From: Bacteroidota bacterium
Lineage (GTDB): Bacteria; Bacteroidota; Bacteroidia; Chitinophagales; Chitinophagaceae
Assembly (NCBI GenBank): GCA_016715505.1
Contig: JADJZY010000035.1
Location: 1 to 64,000 of the forward strand
Direction: 5' to 3'
DNA length: 64,000 nucleotides
Shown here: piece after piece, positions 1-9,913 of the stretch
Position numbering within the stretch: position 1 is the first letter of the stretch
Layout of the letters: each line of letters starts with the position of its first letter
Notes under the pieces: generated by a model
The model's input: the letters and a program-made list of their open reading frames with translations, nothing else
The model's database searches: none
What the model was told of the DNA's origin: nothing
Position numbers and translations under genes: made by a program

Positions 1-1339
1 CAAGGCCATAGCAATATTTGCGACAGTACTACCGGTCGCTTATTATTTTCCTGCAATGGCATGATATTATATGATAGTAATGGAGTGATTATGGATAAAG
101 GGGATAGTTTGGTGCCACCCAATGCCTATAATCACAGTTTTTTCCAAATGCTTTATACACTCAGGAGTTCATTGATTTTACCCAAAGGGAGTAATGGAGA
201 ATTTTATGTTTTATTTGCACAATAACAGATCTGATGTATGACTATTGGTATACCAATCCATTGGGGAGATGGGCGTTTCCCCACACGATCTACTCCTATA
301 CAATATTGTAGACATGAACGCTAATGGCGGTTTGGGTAAGGTGGTTTGAGAAAAATAAAGTGCTGCTGCAAAATGTAGAATTACATAAAATTCGTATGCA
401 GGCCTGTCGCCACCACAATGGGCGGGATTAGTGGTTGCTGAAACAGGGGCGCTATGGCACTAATGAAATGTACCGCTTTTAGTGAGGCCCGATACCATAC
501 TGGGCCCATTTGTTCAGACTTTTACCAAGTCCCGCATATTCCACTTTTGATTTATTTGGGCAAATGGCTTTCAGTCCTGATGGGACTAAATTGGCCATGG
601 TACATTGCTATCATTCTGAACTTTTTATAGCCGATTTTGACCGTTGTTCGGGCGAATTGAGCAATGCTAAAATCGTAAATATCCCCTATGATAGCACTAC
701 GATTCCCAATCACTACCACAGGAAACCATTGATAGCATAGTGGCTGGTGTTTGCTTTTCTCCGAATAATCAATTTATTTATGTTTCCAAGTGGTATAATA
801 TTTACCAATACGAATGGAATGAACCTGACAGTAGTTTGGCCTGGTACCGGGTACAGCATGGTCCGGATACAACGCCTTTAAAATTTCAGTATTATAATTC
901 TTTACACAATGGCTTGGATGGCGAATTTATATTGGTAATTGGGAGGAGGATACAAACAAATGAGCGTGTAGATCATCCAGACATCAAGGGACTAGGGAGG
1001 TTTTTGTCACAAATGCCTTCGTTTGGATGATACTACTGCAATGGCGTTTACTTCCCCCCTGGCCTCCCGGATTTTAATCTGGGTGCAGCGAGTGGGATCT
1101 GTTGGCCCTAAGCCAGAGTGAGAGCGAAGTGTGGAGTGCGGAGGTGGGTGGTATACCCGAATCCGAGTAGTACCGTTTTTATCGTTCAAAATAAACACGG
1201 CAAAAAGAAGGAGTTGTATAATGCACAGGGTGAGTTACTTTTTTCTACAAAAGAAGATGTCATTGATGCAAAACATTTTGCCAGGGGCATGTATTATCTT
1301 CGGGTAGAGCATGAGGTGAAAAAAGTAATCATAGAATAG
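1..1339 (+). pseudogene. Array gene Y copy A: CDSNGN-type T9SS surface protein, broken, 5' end outside window
   Basis: This is the most diverged of five related copies. In broken frames it reads family landmarks: an ICDS motif near 20, HHNGRD near 413, FSPDGTKLA near 570, DFDRCSGELSN near 635, FSPNNQFIYVS near 755 and a C-terminal T9SS sorting domain ending REVKK-like residues and VIIE at 1339. The family is known from Saprospiria-like Bacteroidota as secreted proteins with a beta-propeller-like (YVTN/WD-type) fold, apparently of unknown function. The tryptophan pair after HHNGRD is hit by an in-frame TAG (RD-stop-W near 430). At least three further frame changes (near 340, 735 and 1100) break the gene. 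I infer a non-functional copy. The family assignment rests on motif spacing shared with copies B to E and on memory of the family. Confidence 0.7.
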
Positions 1340-1340
1340 A

Positions 1341-1553
1341 AATCATGCCAATCCTTAAATCCTGTATGTTACGGTTCAGACAATTGGTAGGAGCATGATT
1401 CCAAAGGCGTTGCATCCCGAAACGGAGAGGCTGCGGGGACAGAATGATAGAATACATGGAGAAAAGCGACTGAATTTAGGTAACTTTTTAGTAAACATCT
1501 TTAAATCTTCATCATCCATGATTCAGACAATAAGCAACAAGCAAATTCCAATA
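1341..1553 (+). repeat. Array spacer repeat R1
   Basis: About 210 bp directly after the stop of copy A. It shares with 6161-6403, 9404-9647 and 11431-11640 the order of these blocks: ATCATGCCAATCC, CAGACAATTGG, hairpin TGCATCCCG..GGCTGC (1411-1434), ATACATGGAGAAAA, and CATCATCC.TGATTCAGACAA. This copy is the most diverged and lacks the second hairpin. Confidence 0.8.
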
Positions 1554-2246
1554 AGGGCAACCTATCACTCCTAAACGCAATCCATGCCAATCAGGAATCT
1601 TTACTGACCGATGAAATTCAGTACACTGGATATGAACATGGATATTCTGTGTCAGGAAAACACTCTCAATGACAGTATAATTTTTCAAAACTTAATCCAG
1701 GAGGTAACTCAGGAAAACAATACTTTACCAACAGGCCGCTTGTTTGAAAATTACGAAAAAGACCTTAACAGCATTTATTTTAAAGTCCTTACGCTAGGAT
1801 GGCAAGAGTTGACCTCAGCGGATTTAGAACAACTTGAAGAATTGGCACTCAGTTGCCCTTTTGTCAATGGAAGTGCTGTTTACAAGTCTGAATCGCTATA
1901 CGCCCACTTGAATCCTGGGATAAGCTATGATGATTTAGAAATTTGCAATTCGGTAGGCGTATATAGGAATGGAGTGACCCAATCTGAAAATTTGATTAAT
2001 ACTCCTTTCGATATACTTATTTATCCCAACCCTACAAGTGATCGACTTTATTTCAAAGCGACTGTACCGGATGGTAAGGTAGAAATTCAGATCTTTGATG
2101 TAACTGGCAAGTTGATCCTAGAAACCCATTTGAAATTTATTCAGGGTTCATCATTTCTCAATGTTTCAGAGCTTCACACCGGCATTTATCAAATTCGAGT
2201 TCATAATAACAACCAGGTTTCATTTGTTAAATTCCTAAAACTTTAA
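1554..2246 (+). pseudogene. Array gene X copy 1: 3' part of a T9SS-secreted protein
   Basis: An open frame from 1611 to 2246 encodes about 211 residues. The first part is an acidic helical stretch (CQENTLND, GRLFENYEKDLN, LEQLEELALSCPFVNGSAVY), then a T9SS type A sorting domain (ILIYPNPTSDRLYF ... SELHTGIYQIRVHNNNQVSF). In Bacteroidota the LCP(F/Y)..G.AVY.AR segment usually sits just before the sorting domain at the end of long surface proteins, so this is probably only the C-terminal end of such a gene. The coding signal continues upstream in another frame (ANQESLLTDEI near 1595) before running into repeat R1, and there is no signal peptide. Copy 2 at 3840-4639 is its closest relative. I infer a truncated remnant. 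Confidence 0.65.
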
Positions 2247-2248
2247 AT

Positions 2249-3757
2249 ATGAGGTGCTTAAACTTTAGTTTATATTTTGTATTCATTTATTAGTTTGTCT
2301 CAAAACAATTTTAATAAAACTTGGTATAATGGTGGTGGGAGAACCTTAGTACTCAATTTACAACGAATGGTACAATTAATTTAAAATAGATTCCACACAT
2401 GCAAGATATATTGCCGATGGTGCATCGATGATATGCGATAGTAGTGGCAATATGCTGATATGTAGTGACGGCTATAATATTTATGACAAAAACCTGAATT
2501 ATATAGATGGAGGGTATCGTCTTGTAGATTCAATCTTTTACGATTTCGAAGATGGGTGGAGTGGTTATTCTCAAACTTCTATCATCTTGCCAATAGATTC
2601 AGGTATTTATTATATGTTTCATGCCTCCTGTTCTGATACAACACTAAATAATGTTTGGCTTGTCCCAAGCAAAAAAAGGCACCCTTTGATAGGTTGTACT
2701 TAAGTAAAATTGATATGAAAGCAAATAATGGGGCCGGCAAAGTTATTGAGCGTATGAAACCTATCGTTCAAGGTGAATATTTGAGTAAAACCCAAATGAT
2801 GGCCTGCAAGCATGCCAATGGTCAAGACTGGTGGTTACTTAAAATGATGCATGATAGTGTGAGTGTGTATACTTTTTTAATCACAAAAGATTCAGTATAC
2901 AATTTTGGCAAACAAAGTTTTCCTTATCCTCGAAAAACCGGAGTGAACAATGGATATTGGGAAATTATGGGACAGATACAACTCAGCCCGGATGGTAAAA
3001 ATTTGCGGCTACTTGTAATAATATGCACAATGAGTTGTTTTTGGCTGATTTTTGACCGATGTACCGGTAAGTTGAGTAATATGCAAAAAAAGAATATTCC
3101 CATTTTGCCGACTAATTTTCCTGCTTCGGCGAACGAGCCTGATGATAAATATTCCACAGGGCTGAGTTTTTCACCTAATGGCCGTTTTATTTACACAGTC
3201 AATTATACCAACATACAACAATACGATACCTGGGATCCAGATAGCAGCACAGCCTGGTTTCATGTAGCCAATATGGATACAGTATATGATTATTTATGGG
3301 GTACTCTATGTCATATATAGGCTGGGACAATAGAATATACATAGGCAATTGGGCGGGATTGGGAATTGCAATGAGCGTTATAAATAGTCCCGATAATAAA
3401 GGAACAGCATGTAACTGGTGTCAAAAATGTTTACGATTCTATCAGGATTCTGTCGGTGTTCACAATCCGCCTTGCCAGCCCAATTACGATTTGGGGAAAG
3501 ATACAAATATCAACTGTTGGCCCTTGGCTGATAATACAGTCAATGAGATACCGAATCTTATGGAGGTTTATCCCAACCCTACTACAGGCAGATTACTTAT
3601 CAAAAGGGTGCAAGTCAATGAGTGTTAAAGAACTTTTTACTCATAGTGGCCTTACTCCTTCGTACCAAAGAGAATGAGTTGGATTTAAGCCGCTTGCCTA
3701 AAAGGTTTTTATTTATTGCGTTGTGAGGACCAGGCAAGGAAAGTGGTGGTGGAGTAA
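2249..3757 (+). pseudogene. Array gene Y copy B: CDSNGN-type T9SS surface protein, frameshifted
   Basis: It begins 3 nt after the stop of X1 with an ATG at 2249. In consecutive frames it reads MICDSSGNMLICSDGYN, HANGQDWWLLKMMHDSV, QLSPDGKN, DRCTGKLSN, FSPNGRFIYTVNYTN, NPPCQPNYDLGKD and a T9SS sorting domain (VYPNPTTGRLL) ending VVVE at 3755. Frame changes occur near 2370, 2680, 3010, 3300, 3610 and 3650, so no protein longer than about 220 residues is possible as written. The role is unknown. The domain plan is a signal peptide (degraded), a propeller-like body and a sorting domain for T9SS export and surface attachment. Its sorting domain is more diverged than those of copies C to E. Confidence 0.75.
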
Positions 3758-3839
3758 AATTTTGGAATGATGAAAGCGCCTGATAGCATTCAAGCAATAC
3801 CGGAAGTTCAGAGAACTTTTTTTATCTTTAGTTCGACAT

Positions 3840-4639
3840 ACCGCAGAGCCGAACATGTCGAACAGCGGGAATACACCGAATTAAGTGAGTGGTACGATGA
3901 ACGTCAGGTGTATGAAATGGCTGCGTCGCGATTCTGTAGCAAGGGCAACCTATCCACTCCTAAACGCTTTCTATGCTAATCAGGAATCTTTATTGACCGA
4001 TGAAATTCGTACACTGGATGCGAACATGGATTTTCTGTGTCAGGAAAACACCCTCAATGACAGCTCAATGTTTCAAAACCAAATCCAAGAGTTATCTCAG
4101 GATAATACAGCTTTGCCGGTTGGTCGATTGTTTGAAAACTATGAAAAGGATCTCAATCGTATTTATTTAGATGTCCTGACCCAAGGTTGGCAGGACTTGT
4201 CTACGGCGGATTTAGAACAACTTGAAGAATTGGCACTCAGTTGCCCTTTTGTGAATGGAAGTGCTGTTTACAAAGCACGTAGCTTATTTTCACACATCCA
4301 GCCGGGAATTTCGTATAATGATCTCGAAATTTGTAATGCAGTAGGTGTTTATAAAAATGGAATAGGTACAACATCCATTGTGGATAGAATAAGTGAAGAT
4401 TTACAAGTATTCATTTACCTAACCCAGCAAATGAACAAATTAAAATCCATACAACCTTGAGTGATGGTGTAATAGACATACGGGTTTATGATATGTCAGC
4501 ACAATTGATTCAAACAGCTAGTTTGGTTGTTACAAACGGAACCACAGTCCTGCCGTTAACTACATTAAGTGCGGGGATATATAATCTTCAAATTGAAGTA
4601 AATCAACAAGTTAAGTACTCCAAGTTCATCAAATTATAG
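3840..4639 (+). pseudogene. Array gene X copy 2: 3' part of a T9SS-secreted protein
   Basis: Homologous to X1 throughout (ANQESLLTDEI, CQENTLNDSSMFQNQIQEL, LFENYEKDLNRIY, SCPFVNGSAVYKARSL), so the pair X1/X2 was duplicated. The body frame runs from 3885 to about 4410. A one-base loss near 4415 shifts to the frame that carries the end of the sorting domain (4457-4639, LSAGIYNLQIEV, YSKFIKL). Sequence upstream from about 3840 may be additional X coding material (EHVEQREYTELSEW, YDERQVYEM) in a different frame. No start or signal peptide is visible, and I infer a remnant. Confidence 0.65.
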
Positions 4640-4643
4640 CGCT

Positions 4644-6160
4644 ATGAGAATTTTTCCTCTTTGTAAGCATACTTCCAAGTCGTATCAAATTTGGTTTTCA
4701 CTCAAAAGCTTCAACCAAACTTGGTATACGGGTCCGGGAGGACTTTTCGTACGGAATTTAATAGTAGCGGTGCGATAAATATGAAAGTAGATTCAACACA
4801 TGGGATATACTTAAGTTTAGGCTCATCATCAATTTGTGATAGTAATGGAACTTTAGTTCTCCTTTGCGACGGATACAATTTATACGGCAAGGATTTCGAA
4901 TATCTGGATGGTGGATACCAATTAGCGGACAGTTCCTTCTATATTTTCGAAGATGGCTTTAGCACATACTCACAGACGTCAATTATCTTACCATTTGATT
5001 CCAATAATTTCAGCCTTATACATACCTCAAGTTCAGATTCCAACTTAAATAATGTGTGGTTAACCTCCAAACTCTAAAAGTCTCCTTTTGACAGATTGTA
5101 CTTAAGTAAAATCGATATGAATGCAAACGGGGAGCAGGTAAAGTAGTAGAGCGAATGACAGCAATTGTTAAAGGTGAGTTTATGAGTAAAACCCAAATGA
5201 TGGCTTGTATACATGCCAATGGCAAAAGACTGGTGGCTACTTAAAATGATGCACGATAGTGTGAGTGTTTATACTTTTTTAATCACAAAAGATTCGGTGT
5301 ACAATTATGGAAAACAAAGTTTTCCATATCCACGTAAAACCGGTGCCAATAATATTTATTGGGAAAATATGGGTCAGATACAACTGAGCCCGGATGGGAA
5401 AAAGTTTGCGGCTACCTGCAACAATGGACATAATGAATTGTTCTTGGCTGATTTTGATCGTTGTACCGGACAGCTAAGTAATATGGTAAAAAGAAATATT
5501 CCTATTCTGCCAACCAACTTTCCTTCATTGGCCAACGAACCCAATGATAAGTTCTCTACCGGTCTTTGCTTTTCTCCAAACAGTCGTTTTATTTATACCG
5601 TTAATTATACCAATATTCAACAATATGATACCTGGGACCCAGATAGCTCTTCAGCCTGGTATCATGTTGCCAATATGGATACGGCCTATGATTATTTTAT
5701 GGGATATGGTATGGCAAATTTGGCTTGGGACCAGAAATTATATATTGGGAACATACATGGACTTGGAAATGCTATGAGCGTTATTGATAGTCCAGATAAC
5801 AAAGGTGCCGCTTGTAACTGGTGTCAAAAATGTCTGAGATTTACTCAAGATTCTGTAGGGGCCACCAATCCACCCTGCCAACCCAATTACAATTTGGGTA
5901 AAGATACGAGTATCAACTGTTGGCCGGTTGCTGTAGAGAATACCAACAAGAGTTCAGAAAGTCTCTTTGTGTATCCCAATCCGACCACAGGAAGATTGAT
6001 TATCCAAGGGTGTAAGCATGAAGCTACCAAAGAATTATTTTCGCATTCCGGACAACTCCTGCTCCGAACAAAAGAAAACGAATTGGACTTAAGTCGGTTT
6101 GCCAAAGGAATTTATATACTGCGCTGCGAAGGACAAGTGCGGAAGGTGGTGGTGGAGTAA
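4644..6160 (+). pseudogene. Array gene Y copy C: CDSNGN-type T9SS surface protein, frameshifted near 5' end
   Basis: One of the better-preserved Y copies. The ATG at 4644 follows the X2 stop by 4 nt. The first 45 residues are frameshifted (about 4700 and 4740). The next frame reads SICDSNGTLVLLCDGYN to about 5077. From 5213 a 315-residue open frame runs to the stop with KDWWLLKMMHDSV, QLSPDGKKFAAT, DFDRCTGQLSN, FSPNSRFIYTVNYTN, NPPCQPNYNLGKD and a complete T9SS sorting domain (VYPNPTTGRLIIQG ... GIYILRCEGQVRKVVVE). The last 190 bp are almost identical to copies D and E, unlike the body. Function unknown; predicted to be exported by T9SS if the frames are restored. Confidence 0.75.
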
Positions 6161-6403
6161 TCATGCCAATCCTTAAATCCTGAAAACATGGTTCAGACAA
6201 TTGGTAGGAGCATGATTCCAAAGGCGTTGCATCCCGAAACGGAGAGGCTGCGGGGACAGAATGATAGAATACATGGAGAAAAATGACTAATTTAGAACTT
6301 GGTACTAGAATCAGTGCCCATCTTTAAATCTTCATCATCCGTGATTCAGACAATAAGCACAAGCAAAATTCCAATATCGCAGAGTCCCGAAGCGGAGACT
6401 CTG
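6161..6403 (+). repeat. Array spacer repeat R2 with two hairpins, interrupted by the IS110 element
   Basis: Nearly identical to 9404-9647. It holds hairpin P1 (TGCATCCCG...GGCTGC, 6228-6251), a MTNLELGTRISAHL reading frame that stops at once, the TGATTCAGACAA block, and hairpin P2 (6378-6403; arms GCAGAGTC / GACTCTGC). The repeat is cut within the last arm of P2, where the insertion element begins. Confidence 0.9.
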
Positions 6404-6451
6404 CCGTTACTTTGATTTTTAAATTTTAAATGATAATTTTACAAGGAAAGC

Positions 6452-6590
6452 GGGGTGAACTATAGACTCTGATAAGTTTTCGACTTATTCCTCGCATTAG
6501 TCCTCTGCCTACCTCTTGTTTAGGATGGAAGTATCAAATAGAATGTTAGACATCAAGGTCTATTAACGGCTTTAATACGTCCTTCCGCTT
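6452..6590 (+). ncRNA. IS110 bridge RNA with readable target- and donor-binding loops
   Basis: The target-binding loop reads in order: a short stem side ACTA (6459-6462), guide AGACTCTG (6464-6471), hairpin ATAAGT/ACTTAT (6472-6477 and 6483-6488), guide TCCTCGCA (6489-6496), closing side TAGT (6498-6501). The first guide equals the left target 6396-6403. The second is the exact reverse complement of the right target 7620-7627 (TGCGAGGA). Both include the core TG. A second domain has outer stem 6523-6534/6575-6586 (10 of 12 pairs) and hairpin TAGAC/GTCTA (6547-6551, 6558-6562). It is followed by TAACGGC (6564-6570), the reverse complement of the element's own left end GCCGTTA (6403-6409), i.e. 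a right donor guide. A left donor guide matching the right end is not evident. RNA ends are approximate. Confidence 0.85.
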
Positions 6591-6611
6591 TTTTAACTCT
6601 AAAACAAATAT

Positions 6612-7613
6612 ATGAAAAAAAGCAAACTGGTCATCGGAATTGACATCTCAAAAAGTAAATTGGATGTATTTATTCTGGGTGCTCCTACCTCAATCAGCCC
6701 CAGGCATTTTGTAGTTACCAATGCCAAAAAGGGTATTCTACAAATCCTGAGTGAAGTGAAAAGTATCGCATAGTTAATGATGATATACTTTTTGTTTTGA
6801 AAATACAGGTGTGTATGGCATGCATCTTTGTTATTTGCTTCAGGAAAACCAGCTTCGTTATAGTATGGTACCGGCTATAGAAATCAAAAGGTCCAAAGGG
6901 CTTACCCGGGGCAAAAGCGACAAATCAGATTCTGAAGATATCGCTTGGTATGCGATGACGCATGAACATAGATTATCTTTTAAAGAATTACCGGAAACAG
7001 ATCTTATGAAACTTCGGTTACTATTGACTGAGAGAGATAAGCTAGTGAAGGCAATAGGGATATTTGATTCAACGAAAGAGAATGAAGATTTTTTTCCATT
7101 GGAAGTCACAAAAGAACTCATGAAGCAAAATCGTCAAATAATTAAAGGGCTACAAAGGCAACTAAAGGCGATTGAAAAATTAATAAAGGAATTGATCAAA
7201 GCGAATGATAAGATTCAAAAACAGATGGAACTAGCCAAAAGTGTTCCAGGTGTTGGAGATCAAACCGCAATCAATTTAATTGTTACAACCCGTTGCTTTA
7301 CCACATTTGACAATTGGCGACAACTAGCCTGTTATGCGGGTATCGCTCCTTTTGAATATTCATCAGGGACAAGTATCCGGGGTAAGACTAAGGTCAGCGG
7401 ATTGGCAAATAAGAAACTTAAAACGCTATTAAATATGGCGGCATTAACTGCAAAGAAATATGACCTTCAGATGAAGGAATACTATGAAAAGAAGACCAAA
7501 GAAGGAAAAAATGGAATGCTGGTCATGAATGCCCTTCGATGTAAAATAATCAGTCGTGTTTTGCAACAATAAGCACAGCGAAACTCCATTTAGATTTTAT
7601 GAAATATTCAGCT
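6612..7613 (+). pseudogene. IS110-family transposase (DEDD RuvC-like + Tnp20 domain), frameshifted
   Basis: The start ATG at 6612 gives MKKSKLVIGIDISKSKLDV, the first Asp motif of the RuvC-like DEDD domain. The frame stops at 6771. The coding signal resumes as DDILFV near 6779, then after a one-base loss near 6797 as FENTGVYG (the Glu motif) and KSDKSDSEDIAWYA (the Asp pair). After a coiled region (about 7130-7230) comes the C-terminal Tnp20 domain: KSVPGVGDQTAINL, YAGIAPFEYSSGTS, then the RGKTKVSG segment that carries the family's catalytic serine region. Near 7560 another lost T separates the written stop at 7570 from the expected VFATIS... C-terminus. The enzyme would cut and rejoin donor and target DNA with its bridge RNA. 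All three shifts are one-base losses. Confidence 0.9.
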
Positions 7614-7619
7614 GAACTT

Positions 7620-7887
7620 TGCGAGGACATAATGATGAAGAAATCAATTAAATGTCATACTTTACCCGAACCCGACTCAAACAGAGTTACTCATCAATAT
7701 CCCACTAAATGAAGGCTCGGTTCAAATTCAGGTTTTTGACATGGCTTCTGTGCAGGTTTTGAACTTGCAGGAGAATTTACAAAATGGCAGTGTTCATTTA
7801 CCGGTTTCAACACTGACACCTGGAATATATAGTATTCGTATTCAATATAATCAAAAAATTGAATACTCGAAGTTCATCAAACTCTAG
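7620..7887 (+). pseudogene. Array gene X copy 3: T9SS sorting-domain tail, separated from its 5' part by the IS
   Basis: After the IS the interrupted sequence resumes at TGCGAGGACA and continues as a diverged T9SS sorting domain (GSVQIQVFDMASVQVL, LPVSTLTPGIYSIRI, IEYSKFIKL) ending at the TAG at 7885. It is collinear with 9648-9909. Frames are broken near 7690 and 7710. Only this tail of the X gene remains; the helical segment present in X1 and X2 is missing, so this copy was already truncated before the IS arrived. Confidence 0.7.
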
Positions 7888-7891
7888 GAAT

Positions 7892-9403
7892 ATGAAGTTT
7901 TCTCTATTGATATGGGTTCTTATTCCACTTTCTTTTTTGGGAAGTGCACAAGAGAATTTTAATAAAACCTGGTACAGCGGTGGTGGCAGAACATTTCGTT
8001 CGCAATTCACCACTTCCGGAGTAGTGAATACAAAGGTTGATTCCACACACGGACGGTATTTTAGTACCGGCTCCTCATCTATTTGCGACAGCAATGGCAA
8101 TATAATACTTTGTAGTGATGGGTTCAGCGTTTATGGTGCCGATTTAGAATATTTAGACGGAGGATATCGTTTGATGGATTCGGCTATATTTGACTTTTAC
8201 AATGGTTTTAGTATTCTATCCCAGTCATCTATTTTCTTGCCAATAGACGATACCACAACTTATTTTGTAAATTCAGGTACTTCGGAATTTAACTTAAATA
8301 CGGTATGGTTAGCCCCAAATTCAAAGAAAGCTCCTTTTGATCTTTTGTTTTTGAACAAAATAAACATGAAAGCTAATGGTGGTGCTGGAAAGGTAGTAGA
8401 ACGTATGAAGCCGATTGTTCAGGGAGAATTTATTAGCAAAACTCAAATGATGGCCTGTAAACATGCAAATGGCAAAGACTGGTGGTTGCTTAAAATGATG
8501 CACGATAGTGTGAGTGTGTATACCTTTTTAATTACCAAAGATTCGGTGTACAACTATGGCAAACAAAGTTTTCCCTATCCACGTAAAACAGGTACCAATA
8601 ACGGATACTAGGAAATTATGGGTCAGATACAATTGAGCCCGGATGGAAAAATTTTGCTGCTACCTGCAACAATGGGCACAATGAATTGTTTTTGGCTGAT
8701 TTTGATCGTTGCACAGGAAACTTAGTAATATGCAGAAAAAAATATACCAATTCTACCTACCAATTATACAGCACCGACCACAGAACCCAATGATATTTTT
8801 CTACAGGAATTTGCTATTCCCAAAGTGGGAGATTTATTTATACCGTTAATTATGCTAATATCCAGCAATATGATACCTGGGATCCGGATAGTTCAACCGC
8901 CTGGTATCATGTTGCCAATATGGACACGGTGTATGATTATTTTAATGGTTACAGTATGGGCTATTTGGGTTGGGATAAAAAACTTTACATTGGAAATTGG
9001 CATGGACTGGGCAAAACCATGAGTGTGATTGATAGTCCGGATAACAAAGGAATTTCATGTGGCTGGTGTCCTAAATGTTTGCGTTTTCCCGGATACACTG
9101 GGAGGTGCCACAAACCCTCCTTGTCAACCCAATTACAATTTGGGTAAAGATACAAGTATCAATTGCTGGCCGGTTGCTGGAGAATACCAACAAGAGTTCA
9201 GAAATCTCTTTGTGTATCCCAATCCAACCACAGGAAGATTGATTATCCAAGGGTGTAAGCATGAAGCTACCAAAGAATTATTTTCACATTCCGGACAACT
9301 CCTGCTCCGAACAAAAGAAAACGAATTGGACTTAAGTCGGTTTGCCAAAGGAATTTATATACTGCGCTGCGAAGGACAAGTGCGGAAGGTGGTGGTGGAG
9401 TAA
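7892..9403 (+). pseudogene. Array gene Y copy D: CDSNGN-type T9SS surface protein with nonsense and frameshift mutations
   Basis: This copy has a clean start: ATG 7892, 4 nt after the X3 stop, with signal peptide MKFSLLIWVLIPLSFLGSAQ. The frame is open for 240 residues (SICDSNGNIILCSDGFS, LDGGYRLMDSA, SQSSIFLPIDD, KHANGKDWWLLKMMHDSV, PYPRKTGTNNGY). It then meets TAG at 8609-8611, where copies C and E have TGG (W). Beyond this, frame changes occur near 8650, 8720, 8800, 8830 and 9100. The end carries the sorting domain (VYPNPTTGRLIIQG) to VVVE at 9401. The TAG is a substitution rather than an indel, which supports true decay of this copy. Confidence 0.78.
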
Positions 9404-9647
9404 TCATGCCAATCCTTAAATCCTGAAAAACATGGTTCAGACAATTGGTAGGAGCATGATTCCAAAGGCGTTGCATCCCGAAACGGAGAGGCTGCGGGGA
9501 CAGAAAGGTAGAATACATGGAGAAAAATGATTAATTTAGAACTTGGTACTAGAATCAGTGCCCATCTTTAAATCTTCATCATCCGTGATTCAGACAATAA
9601 GCACAAGCAAAATTCCAATATCGCAGAGTCCCGAAGCGGAGACTCTG
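9404..9647 (+). repeat. Array spacer repeat R3 with two hairpins (intact IS110 target)
   Basis: Nearly identical to R2 (6161-6403). Hairpin P1 lies at 9472-9495 and hairpin P2 at 9622-9649 (perfect 9-bp arms CGCAGAGTC/GACTCTGCG). The uninterrupted bridge-RNA target AGACTC-TG-CGAGGA is at 9640-9653. Read in one frame, both hairpins give related peptides (PETERLRGQND and PEAETLRGQND). Confidence 0.9.
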
Positions 9648-9909
9648 CGAGGACAGAACGATGAGGAATCCTCAAATATTATCGTATATCCCAATCCAAC
9701 GCAATCAGAGTTGCAAATTTATTTCCCCAAAGTGAAGGTACGGTTCAAATTGAGATTTTGACATGGCCTCTGTTCAAGTTTTGAATATGCAACAAAATTT
9801 ACAAAATGGTAAGGCTATATTACCTGTTACTTCACTGACACCCGGAATATATAATATTCGTATTCAGCAAAATCAAAAAGTTGAATACTCTAAATTCATT
9901 AAAAATTAG
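9648..9909 (+). pseudogene. Array gene X copy 4: T9SS sorting-domain tail
   Basis: This carries the second half of a sorting domain: SSNIIVYPNPTQSELQIYF, then after a one-base change near 9750 EIFDMASVQVLNMQ, LPVTSLTPGIYNIRI and KVEYSKFIKN, stop at 9907. An open frame enters directly from repeat R3. That repeat therefore now supplies the 5' end of this remnant, with no signal peptide. It is the uninterrupted sister of X3. Confidence 0.65.
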
Positions 9910-9913
9910 GATT

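Larger units (their letters stand above)
6404..7619 (+). mobile_element. IS110-family insertion sequence (IS110 group), about 1.2 kb
   Basis: The boundaries come from comparison with the uninterrupted homologous site at 9640-9653 (AGACTCTGCGAGGA). The left flank ends AGACTC-TG at 6403 and the right flank resumes TG-CGAGGA at 7620. The element is therefore 6404-7619, with the core dinucleotide TG present at both ends and no longer target duplication. It holds a 200-nt left noncoding end, a DEDD/Tnp20-type transposase gene and a short right end, with no terminal inverted repeats seen. This organisation, with the long noncoding end upstream of the gene, fits the IS110 group, which moves as a circle guided by a bridge RNA. 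The transposase frame is broken, so the copy as written is inactive unless the indels are sequencing errors. Confidence 0.92.

Noticed and set aside
430..8611. TAG reassigned as a sense codon
   Set aside because: Intact genes in the window end in TAG, and only decayed copies show internal TAG.
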